From positions 68,655-132,654 of the forward strand of contig NZ_DGUZ01000010.1 in the NCBI RefSeq assembly GCF_002394865.1: DNA of 64,000 nucleotides. Reading direction: 5' to 3'. Source of the DNA: Fibrobacter sp. UBA4297 (GTDB lineage: Bacteria; Fibrobacterota; Fibrobacteria; Fibrobacterales; Fibrobacteraceae). Positions 57,796-64,000 of this stretch are shown here, piece by piece (positions within the stretch are counted from its first letter, which is position 1; each line of letters begins with the position of its first letter). Under the pieces are notes generated by a model that did not search any database, was not told the origin of the DNA, and was given only the letters and a program-made list of their open reading frames with translations. The translations under genes and the position numbers were made by a program.

Positions 57796-59217
57796 ATGGA
57801 AAAACAAAAGTTTGCGCGCGTATTTTTGAATGCCGCGCTTGTTTCTGCTTTGAGTGGAGCCTCCTTTGGGGCATTTGCTGCTACATCGAGTCCGAACGTG
57901 AGTCTGGGCAAGAATCTCTATGTGGCGGGGGCAGTCAATTCCAACTGGAAACCGGAAGTCTATACCGATGGAAAGCTCGACTTTAACCAGGTCTCGTCGG
58001 TGTCGGATTTTGCGTTGAACGTGGGCGAGGGTCCGACAAAGCTGTTCATCACGTGGGAGACGCGCGGTGACGAATCATGGGCTGGCGAAAAATATGTCCA
58101 CGCGGCAAGCTGCCAGCATTCCGTGGATGCATCGGCGAGCCTCCAGAATTTCAAGGTGATGACGTCTGCGAATTCGACAAACGGCGTCGATGGCGACTGG
58201 GAGACTGTTGCCGAGGTGGGCGAGAGCGGTGCCATGTCCCGTGGGCTTGCAATTGATTTTGCTGGGAAGTCCTGGTTCCGCATCGTGGCGGAATCCCCGG
58301 TGAAAAATCTCGAAGAAGTCGGCGCTTACGACATTAGCGATGGCGCAAATGATACGTGGTTTTTCATGGGCACGAGCATCAGCCAGATGGGCATGAAGCA
58401 ATTTGCAGTCGATTCGAATTTTGCAGAGCTCGTGCATGCGCGATTCCCGGAGCGCTATCCGGCGATGCTTCGCGGCGGTATTGGATGCGTCACGAGTCAG
58501 GGAGTTGTCGATGCGCTCAAGTATTATGCAGAATATGTGGGGAACGTGAGGTATTGGGCCATTGAAATGGGAACAAACGATGCTTGGGGCGGCAGTGATG
58601 CAAATGTGGCGACGTTCACGAAGAACTTGCAGACGATTATCGATACGGCGAAAGCGCATGGAATTACTCCGATTATCGCGCGCATGATTGCGACGAATCC
58701 CGAAATTGCTAAGTGGCAGGTGAACAAGGCTTACCTCGATGCGATTGACAAACTCACTAAGGATAATGAATTGCCTGCCGGTCCTGATTTTTACAGCTAC
58801 TTCTTGGAACATCCCGAAGAACTTTCTACAAGCGATGGCGTGCACCCGGCAGAACCTAAGGGCGGACAGTCGATGCACCGCCTGTGGGCTGAAGCCGTGG
58901 CGCCTTTGTACAAGGACGATCCGTGCGCCGGGAGACCGGATGTTATTGGTTGCGGAGGCACTCCACTTCTGAAAACGCGCAATGTGAATTTTGCGTTGCC
59001 GCAAGTGAGCATGAATGGTCGTGAAATTTCAATTTCCGGGCTGCGTGAAAACGACCGCGTGACGGTCATGGATGCAATGGGACATGTCGTATGGAACGGC
59101 TCGGCGAGTGTTTCGCCTGGAATGTCGCAAGTCTTGCAAAAAATGCGCGCAGGGAATTACTTCGTAAATGTTCGCGGTGCAAATAGCAGTTACTCGACGA
59201 AGATATCTATCAAGTAA
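57796..59217 (+). CDS. Secreted SGNH-type esterase 1 with sugar-binding-like and sorting-like domains
   Basis: The 473-aa protein has a signal peptide (cleaved near FGAFA-AT), an N-terminal galactose-binding-like domain (33-185: SSPNVSLGKNLY, YTDGKLDFNQ, SWFRIVAE), and an SGNH hydrolase domain (188-385). Catalytic elements are Ser194 in GTSIS, a block II Gly in GGIG, Asn261 in GTND and Asp347/His350 in DGVHP. The end (about 400-473), with VVWNGSAS and AGNYFVNVRG, resembles T9SS-type C-terminal domains. Acetyl or feruloyl esterase activity on plant polysaccharides is likely. A tandem paralogue follows. Confidence 0.85.
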   Translation: MEKQKFARVFLNAALVSALSGASFGAFAATSSPNVSLGKNLYVAGAVNSNWKPEVYTDGKLDFNQVSSVSDFALNVGEGPTKLFITWETRGDESWAGEKYVHAASCQHSVDASASLQNFKVMTSANSTNGVDGDWETVAEVGESGAMSRGLAIDFAGKSWFRIVAESPVKNLEEVGAYDISDGANDTWFFMGTSISQMGMKQFAVDSNFAELVHARFPERYPAMLRGGIGCVTSQGVVDALKYYAEYVGNVRYWAIEMGTNDAWGGSDANVATFTKNLQTIIDTAKAHGITPIIARMIATNPEIAKWQVNKAYLDAIDKLTKDNELPAGPDFYSYFLEHPEELSTSDGVHPAEPKGGQSMHRLWAEAVAPLYKDDPCAGRPDVIGCGGTPLLKTRNVNFALPQVSMNGREISISGLRENDRVTVMDAMGHVVWNGSASVSPGMSQVLQKMRAGNYFVNVRGANSSYSTKISIK

Positions 59218-59228
59218 AAATTGCAAAC

Positions 59229-59308
59229 ACTCCTTTTTGGAGTATTCTATTTTGTGCCGAATTTCATCGATTTAAATGACAAAAGGTGACTTAAATCACC
59301 TTTTCTGA
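59229..59308 (+). terminator. Two successive terminators after esterase gene 1
   Basis: ACTCC-TTTTT-GGAGT (59229-59243) is followed by ATTCTATTTT. AAAAGGTGA-CTTAAA-TCACCTTTT (59281-59304) follows it with a perfect 9-bp stem. The tandem genes therefore appear to be separate transcripts. Confidence 0.75.
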
Positions 59309-59337
59309 TGTGTCATTTTTCATACATTTTATAACTT

Positions 59338-59386
59338 TACCCCACATTAACCTATTTTTATAATTGGTGGCTAAAATAGTGGGGTG
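59338..59386 (+). promoter_or_regulatory. RBS-pairing hairpin upstream of esterase gene 2
   Basis: ACCCCAC (59339-59345) is complementary to GTGGGGT (59379-59385) over a 33-nt loop. The GGGG overlaps the ribosome-binding site for the ATG at 59391. Placement, spacing and pairing match those of gene 1, although the loop sequences differ. Confidence 0.5.
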
Positions 59387-59390
59387 TGGT

Positions 59391-60809
59391 ATGTCGATGT
59401 CTAAATTTACACAGATGCTCTGTGGAGCTGCGCTTGGATGTGCAGTTGCCTGTGGTAGCGCATTTGCTATTACGGCAAACCCTAATGTGAGCATGGGCAA
59501 GCCCCTCTACGTTTCGGGCGAACTGGCCAGTTATCTAAATCCTCTGGCCTATACAGATGGTAAATTGGATTCGAATCAAGTTACCATTGTGAATGATTTT
59601 GCCTTGAATGTCGGCGTGGGACCGAAAAAACTGTTCATCACATGGGATACGCGTGGCGACGAAGCCTGGATGGGACAGGATTACGTGTATGCCCAAGGCT
59701 GTTTACATAATTGGATGATTGGTGCAACCTTGCAGAATTTCAAGGTGATGACATCTGCGAATTCGACAAATGGCGTGGATGGCGACTGGCAGGTCGCTGC
59801 TGAAATTGGCGAGAGCGGTGCGGCATCTCGCGGTATTGCAATCGACTTTGAAGGAATGTCCTGGTTCCGCATATTGGCTTCGACTCCGGCAATTTATTTG
59901 GAAGAAGTCGGCGCGTTTGACATTAGCAATGGCGGTGACGATACGTGGTTCTTTATGGGAACGAGTATCACGCAGATGGGCATGAAGCAGTATGCCGTGG
60001 ACTCGAACTTTGCGCAGTTAATCCATGCGAGGTTCCCGGATCACTATCCGGCGATGATCCGTGGCGGTGTCGCTTGCGTGACAAGTCAGGGCGTTGCCGA
60101 TGCGCTCAAGTATTATGCGGAATATGCGGGTAACGTAAAGTACTGGGCTATTGAAATGGGTACAAATGACGCTTGGGACGGTAGCGGCTTTACGGTCGAG
60201 CAGTTCACGCGGAACATGCAGATGATTATCGATACGGCAAAGGCGCATGGGATTACGCCGATTGTTGCACGCATGATTGCAACGAACCCGAAGGCCTCGG
60301 GCTGGCAGGTATCGCAGGAATTCCTGGATGCAATTGACAAGCTTGTCAAGGATAACAATTTGCCGTCTGGTCCAGACTTCTATAGTTATTTCTTGGCGCA
60401 TCCAGAAGAGCTTATGGAAGATGGCGTGCATCCGGCGAATCCGGTAGGCGGTCAGGCAATGCACCGCTTGTGGGCCGAAGCCGTACTTCCGTTGTACGAA
60501 AAACGAAGACCTGAACCTGTTGTTGGCGCTGGTGGTTCTATGGCAATCCAGAAAACGCGCAATGTGAAGGTGGTAATGCCGCAAGTGAAGGTGGAGGGCC
60601 GCTCAATTTCGATTACACGGTTGAGTGAACCGGTGTCTATCAGTATCGTGGATGTGACGGGTCACGTTGTATGGAATGGACGAATCGGAAATCCGGCAGA
60701 TGGTTCCCTAGAGTCCTCGAATATTCTGAACGAAGTGCCTGCGGGAAATTACATTGTTAAAATCCGTGGCGCGACAACATCTTATAAGACTAGAATTTCT
60801 ATTCGTTAA
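59391..60809 (+). CDS. Secreted SGNH-type esterase 2, tandem paralogue
   Basis: The ATG at 59391 gives a 472-aa protein with a signal peptide (MSMSKFTQMLCGAALGCAVA...). It has the same three-domain plan as esterase 1: ANPNVSMGKPLY domain, SGNH domain with GTSITQMGMKQ, GGVAC, GTND and DGVHP, and a C-terminal domain ending VPAGNYIVKIRGA. A upstream GTG start is rejected because it lies in the hairpin. The pair probably differ in substrate range. Identity is highest in the catalytic domain and lower at the two ends. Confidence 0.85.
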   Translation: MSMSKFTQMLCGAALGCAVACGSAFAITANPNVSMGKPLYVSGELASYLNPLAYTDGKLDSNQVTIVNDFALNVGVGPKKLFITWDTRGDEAWMGQDYVYAQGCLHNWMIGATLQNFKVMTSANSTNGVDGDWQVAAEIGESGAASRGIAIDFEGMSWFRILASTPAIYLEEVGAFDISNGGDDTWFFMGTSITQMGMKQYAVDSNFAQLIHARFPDHYPAMIRGGVACVTSQGVADALKYYAEYAGNVKYWAIEMGTNDAWDGSGFTVEQFTRNMQMIIDTAKAHGITPIVARMIATNPKASGWQVSQEFLDAIDKLVKDNNLPSGPDFYSYFLAHPEELMEDGVHPANPVGGQAMHRLWAEAVLPLYEKRRPEPVVGAGGSMAIQKTRNVKVVMPQVKVEGRSISITRLSEPVSISIVDVTGHVVWNGRIGNPADGSLESSNILNEVPAGNYIVKIRGATTSYKTRISIR

Positions 60810-60814
60810 AGAGA

Positions 60815-60837
60815 AGGAGCTGAGGCTCCTTTTTTTG
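60815..60837 (+). terminator. Terminator of esterase gene 2
   Basis: AGGAGC-TGAG-GCTCCT is followed by seven Ts. Confidence 0.92.
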
Positions 60838-60894
60838 ATGCATTCGCTTTGTCCGTAATTTTTGCTTTTCTGTCGTAAGAATTAATCTGCCGTG

Positions 60895-60923
60895 TTGCTA
60901 ATTTTGAAATTTCGCTTTATATT
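60895..60923 (+). promoter_or_regulatory. Promoter of the small lipoprotein gene 1
   Basis: TTGCTA (60895-60900), a 17-nt spacer and TATATT (60918-60923) predict a start at 60930, the A of the ATG itself, with no Shine-Dalgarno sequence. Confidence 0.6.
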
Positions 60924-60929
60924 ACGGAT

Positions 60930-61316
60930 ATGACTTTGTTAAAACATTTAATGTGTATTTTGCTTGCGCTTAGCCTTGTGGGCTGCGCTGTGAGCCGGAA
61001 CCCAAATCCCATGATTCGCTATGCTACGAATACGGGGGTGACTTTAGCGGGGCCGGGTCTTGCTGCAGTATGCATTGCAGGTTCAATTGATAACGACGAA
61101 CACACCGATGAGGATGCCGCAAGGCTTGGAATTGCAGGTCTTGCTGCTGCTGCCGGAGGCTTTGCCATTGGAGCTATTCTCGGTGGAACCGTTGGATTTT
61201 TCAAATGGATGTTCAACGGCTTTGAAAATGATGATATCCCCAAAGCTGATCCTTTGCCAGAAGAAATTTTACCGCCCGCAAATTCTGATTCTGAATATGG
61301 TGCAAAATTAAGGTAA
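60930..61316 (+). CDS. Small lipoprotein 1 with glycine-rich segment
   Basis: The 128-aa protein has a lipobox (LVGCA, Cys19), then SRNPNPMIRYATNTG, a glycine/alanine-rich hydrophobic stretch (GLAAAAGGFAIGAILGGTVGF, about 70-92) and an acidic end (PLPEEILPP). The glycine-rich segment resembles glycine-zipper outer-membrane lipoproteins. A similar gene follows. Function unknown. The likely leaderless promoter is listed separately. Confidence 0.75.
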   Translation: MTLLKHLMCILLALSLVGCAVSRNPNPMIRYATNTGVTLAGPGLAAVCIAGSIDNDEHTDEDAARLGIAGLAAAAGGFAIGAILGGTVGFFKWMFNGFENDDIPKADPLPEEILPPANSDSEYGAKLR

Positions 61317-61341
61317 ATTCAGAATCCTGGGATTAGAAATC

Positions 61342-61347
61342 TATATT
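61342..61347 (+). promoter_or_regulatory. -10-like hexamer TATATT for small lipoprotein gene 2
   Basis: TATATT ends 6 nt before the ATG at 61354, the same geometry as for lipoprotein gene 1. TTCAGA (61318-61323) is a weak -35 candidate with an 18-nt spacer. Confidence 0.45.
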
Positions 61348-61353
61348 GCGAGT

Positions 61354-61713
61354 ATGAGTTTTTTGAAGCTAGTTGTTTGCATGTTGCTTGTGTTGAGCCT
61401 TGTTGGTTGTGCGGCGAGTAAGAACCCGAACCCCATGATTCGTTATGGAGCGAATACGGCGACGACAATGGCTGTACCCGATTGGTTCGTAGCAACGAAT
61501 GGTAGTGGTCGTTTCCGTGCAGTGGATGTAATGGATGTTCGCCTGTTTCCTCTCAAGCTTGTTGCATTGAATGCTGCTGGGGTAGGCTTTGCAACTGGTG
61601 CCGTGCTTGGCGGAACTGTGGGGTTCGTCAAATGGATGATCAACGGATTTGAAGGTGATAAAGTCTCTAGCTACGGATCGTTGCCCGAAGAAATTTATCC
61701 ACCAGAAAAGTGA
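61354..61713 (+). CDS. Small lipoprotein 2, tandem paralogue
   Basis: The 119-aa protein shares with lipoprotein 1 the lipobox LSLVGCA (Cys19), the SKNPNPMIRYGANT segment, the glycine-containing GFATGAVLGGTVGFVKWM and the LPEEIYPPEK end. The middle (about 45-65) is different. It stops exactly 1 bp before the stop of the convergent murJ gene. Duplicated small lipoproteins like these may be structural parts of the outer membrane. No family is recognised. Confidence 0.75.
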   Translation: MSFLKLVVCMLLVLSLVGCAASKNPNPMIRYGANTATTMAVPDWFVATNGSGRFRAVDVMDVRLFPLKLVALNAAGVGFATGAVLGGTVGFVKWMINGFEGDKVSSYGSLPEEIYPPEK

Positions 61714-63306
61714 TTAATGAGCCAAATGCAACTTTCGGAGAACCTTTCCTAAGAGCTCGTTCAAAATGTCCTTAGCATCTTTACTGCCGAGGTAACGCTG
61801 GACGATGAGCGTGAGCGTAAAGAGTGCTACACCTGCGGCGCAAGCGTAAACGACGAGCGTTACAAATCCTGCATTGCGGACAAAATCTCCCGAAATGTGA
61901 TCAAGGCCGACGGCGGCTGCAATCATGATGCCGAATGCAACGAGGGCACGTGCCATGTTGAGGAGCGCATCCTTCATGCCATCGGTGCCGTTCTTTTTAG
62001 CCCACATGAAGATCATTGAAATCACTTGCAGTATGGCGCCTGTAGCGCCGATGATCGGGACGCTCTTGATGCCAAGACCCACTTCGGGGGCGCCAAGCAA
62101 AATGTAGGCGGGGATGGTTGCTGCAAAAATGCCTGTGTTCAGAAGTGTCGGGACCCACATGCGTTCGCAAGCGTAGAAGCTGCGGACGAGAACGGCTTGC
62201 AGGCAAAGCCCAAGGCTTACGGGCAAGTACCAGCGGAGAATTTCAGAAATCGCTTCGGTCGTTTCGCGGTGGAACGCGCCACGTTCAAAGAGGATGCGCA
62301 CGGCAGGGAAACTCAAAGCCCACACGGCGACAACTGCCGGAATCAAGATGCAGAACATACGCGAGAGGCTTTTCCAGATTTTGCGGTTGAGTTGCGGGAA
62401 GTCGCCTTCCTTGACGAGGCGCGCCATGTCGGGGTAGCTTGTGACGCTGACCGAAAATCCAAAGACCGCAACGAGCGTGTACATGACGCGGTAAGCGTAG
62501 TTGAGACTCGAAATGCCGCTCGTGCCAAAGTTGGCACCGAAGCTTCTGATGATAAATTCAAGGCCGAACATGGAACCCACGCCAAGGGACATCGGAAGCA
62601 TCATCTTGAAATAGCGAATGATGTCTGGGTGCTTGGGTTCAATGATAAATTCATAATGGACGCCACCGCGCTTGGCGCCAAAAATCTGGAGTGCGAAAAA
62701 TCCGATGAAAGCACCGACGGGTACGCCCCAGGCGAAACCGGCGAGACCGTAATCATTGCCGGTGTAATTCGTGAGAGCGAGGCCTGCGGCACCGCCGCCC
62801 ACAATTGCGATGTTGTAAATGAGACCTGTGAGCGATGGAATTAGGAACTGCTTACGGGTGTGCTGAACGGCAACGAGGATGCTACCGACAAAGATGAAAA
62901 TCTGCCCCGGAAGAATAATGCGGCCGTAGTAAGTGGCGCGATCCAAGAGTTCGGGCGTTACGCCATCGACGGTCAAGAGCGCAATGAGTTCTTTCATCCA
63001 GATGAACGCGGGAATCACGAGAATGAGGAGCGCAAGCCCGAAGGTGTTGAGCACGTTGCTGAAGAACTTCCAGCCGCCACGCTCGTCTCCTGCGACTTTG
63101 TAGCCCGTGAAAATCGGGATGAAGATAATGGACAAAAATCCGGTGCTGACAACGTGGTTCAGGATGTCAGGAATCATGAAAGCGAGGTCGAGTGCGTTTT
63201 TTTCGAGCGACACGCCGGCGGCGTGGGCGAGGAGCATTTCACGGAAAATCCCGAGCACGCGGCTCAGGAGCATCGAAACGGCAACAATAATAGCGGCTTT
63301 ATTCAT
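61714..63306 (-). CDS. murJ: Lipid II flippase MurJ
   Basis: The 530-aa protein has fourteen membrane segments and the MurJ signatures: SMLLSRVLGIFREMLLA near the N-terminus, LDLAFMIPDILNHVVSTGF, and FEFIIRSFGANFG-like and RLVKEGDFPQLNRK parts in the middle. It moves lipid-linked peptidoglycan precursor to the periplasmic side. It is transcribed away from the barrel protein gene, with only 29 bp between their start codons, so their promoters must overlap. Confidence 0.93.
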   Translation of the reverse strand: MNKAAIIVAVSMLLSRVLGIFREMLLAHAAGVSLEKNALDLAFMIPDILNHVVSTGFLSIIFIPIFTGYKVAGDERGGWKFFSNVLNTFGLALLILVIPAFIWMKELIALLTVDGVTPELLDRATYYGRIILPGQIFIFVGSILVAVQHTRKQFLIPSLTGLIYNIAIVGGGAAGLALTNYTGNDYGLAGFAWGVPVGAFIGFFALQIFGAKRGGVHYEFIIEPKHPDIIRYFKMMLPMSLGVGSMFGLEFIIRSFGANFGTSGISSLNYAYRVMYTLVAVFGFSVSVTSYPDMARLVKEGDFPQLNRKIWKSLSRMFCILIPAVVAVWALSFPAVRILFERGAFHRETTEAISEILRWYLPVSLGLCLQAVLVRSFYACERMWVPTLLNTGIFAATIPAYILLGAPEVGLGIKSVPIIGATGAILQVISMIFMWAKKNGTDGMKDALLNMARALVAFGIMIAAAVGLDHISGDFVRNAGFVTLVVYACAAGVALFTLTLIVQRYLGSKDAKDILNELLGKVLRKLHLAH

Positions 63307-63322
63307 GTTGACAGAAAATTTA

Positions 63323-63328
63323 TATATT
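63323..63328 (+). promoter_or_regulatory. -10-like hexamer TATATT for the barrel protein gene
   Basis: TATATT ends 7 nt before the ATG at 63336 with no Shine-Dalgarno sequence. The 29-bp space before murJ is AT-rich and also contains TATAAA in the other direction. Confidence 0.4.
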
Positions 63329-63335
63329 TCTTATC

Positions 63336-63905
63336 ATGAAAAAGATACTTTTACTTCTTACTTTCCTCGCCCTTGCGGCATTTGCCCAGAACTATGACAC
63401 TATTGAACCGGAGAAGAAACTCCAGCGTCCGGTCTATAGTTTCCAGACGGCTGCGTTCGGCCTTGCTTTCTGGAGTAACTATAAAGACGATGTAAAAAAT
63501 CCGGAAAAGGATAAGGTCACGGCGTTCCCGCTTATCCGCTACGGTCATATTTGGGAAATGACGACCCACGGCGCTATTACGGCGATTTCGAACTGGCATG
63601 CCGAATTTGGCACGGACTGGGAACTTGAAGGCAATATGCTTATCGGTGGACGTTTTTCTCCGCTTGATGAAATCGTAAGTCCGTTTGTCGGCGCCGGTAT
63701 TGGTCTTGGTTTCCAGGTTGACGCATTCTTTGACGACTGGATTGGTGCTTTCGGTATGTGCTTGGGCGGTGAAGTCGGTTTGAACTTCTTCCACAATTCT
63801 GCCGTTCAGCTCGAAGCCGGTTTCGGTTTCAACATCCTTGCAACGAAGGTGGACTTTGGCAAGAGCTTCAAGAGCTGGAACCTGTTCTTCGGTGTGAACT
63901 ACTAA
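63336..63905 (+). CDS. Probable outer-membrane beta-barrel protein, small
   Basis: The 189-aa protein has a signal peptide (MKKILLLLTFLALAAFA, cleavage before QNYD) and regular amphipathic strands, with VGAGIGLGFQVDAFF and VQLEAGFGFNI, ending in LFFGVNY with a C-terminal aromatic residue, as expected of a barrel of eight or so strands. Its family is not recognised. It is divergent from murJ. Confidence 0.7.
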   Translation: MKKILLLLTFLALAAFAQNYDTIEPEKKLQRPVYSFQTAAFGLAFWSNYKDDVKNPEKDKVTAFPLIRYGHIWEMTTHGAITAISNWHAEFGTDWELEGNMLIGGRFSPLDEIVSPFVGAGIGLGFQVDAFFDDWIGAFGMCLGGEVGLNFFHNSAVQLEAGFGFNILATKVDFGKSFKSWNLFFGVNY

Positions 63906-63962
63906 TTTTTAAAGCAAAGGTTGCGCGGCGAAATCGAGATGCTCGCGCAATTTGATGCTGAA

Positions 63963-63990
63963 AGGCCCGCCTCCGGCGGGCTTCTCTTTT
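63963..63990 (+). terminator. Terminator of the barrel protein gene, repeat-like
   Basis: GCCCGCC-TCC-GGCGGGC (63965-63981) is followed by TTCTCTTTT. The stem is also like the GCCCGC arms of the dispersed palindromes. Confidence 0.8.
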
Positions 63991-64000
63991 ATACGAGATG

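Overview
The window reads as a chromosomal segment of a Fibrobacter-type bacterium (phylum Fibrobacterota). The taxonomic markers are two very large fibro-slime domain proteins, a FISUMP-domain lipoprotein, a PorV/PorQ-like outer-membrane protein, secreted SGNH esterases with a sorting-like C-terminal domain, and a Gram-negative envelope gene set (LpoB, MurJ, lipoproteins, beta-barrels). The assignment rests on recognised families, not on a database search. No phage, insertion sequence, CRISPR array or rRNA operon is visible.

Layout. 1-4.4 kb: the end of an exopolysaccharide/O-antigen locus (SLBB export protein, Wzz-like, Wzy-like, a 47-aa membrane peptide, convergent Wzx-like flippase). 4.5-11 kb: methyltransferase, tRNA-Leu(UAG), then the proteostasis block tig-clpP-clpX and lon. 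11.1-11.8 kb: an AT-rich PIN-domain toxin-antitoxin-like pair. 12-20.9 kb: housekeeping genes (PLP homeostasis protein, metallo-hydrolase, rsmA, phosphohexomutase, PorV-like, sigma-54 activator, lysC behind a structured leader). 21.1-22.8 kb: two tandem internally duplicated membrane proteins. 22.8-25.6 kb: radical SAM protein, pyridoxamine kinase and an NCS1-type transporter on the minus strand. 26-29.4 kb: metE and a divergent LysR regulator. 29.4-36.9 kb: FISUMP lipoprotein, ttcA, dnaN with a 49-aa membrane protein, M23-like protein, a paralogous membrane-protein pair, and rng behind a structured leader. 37-45 kb: two fibro-slime proteins. 45.2-49.3 kb: pta and 6-phosphofructokinase. 49.4-52 kb: a two-component system. 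52-57.7 kb: beta-barrel, COG3014-like lipoprotein, LpoB, PEGA protein and an ABC-class ATPase. 57.8-64 kb: two secreted esterases, two small lipoproteins, murJ and another barrel protein.

Regulation. At least eight genes have a TATATT or TATCTT hexamer 6-9 nt before the ATG and no Shine-Dalgarno sequence, so leaderless mRNAs look common. lysC and rng instead have promoters followed at once by foldable leaders of about 130 nt. The two esterase genes share a hairpin that pairs a CCCC run with the GGGG of their ribosome-binding site. The metE-LysR intergenic region carries a 23-bp palindrome centred about 66 bp upstream of a predicted metE start point.

Spacers are filled with three kinds of dispersed repeat: degenerate ACTAA/TTAGT strings, a 29-bp CTAAG...GCGYAGCG element, and GTCATCCTGA or GTCATGCCCGC-type palindromes, one of which forms the C-terminus of the NCS1 transporter gene. 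The strongest candidates for something undescribed are the two RNA leaders, the paired esterase hairpins, the fourfold-repeat membrane proteins and the small membrane proteins beside dnaN and the polysaccharide genes.
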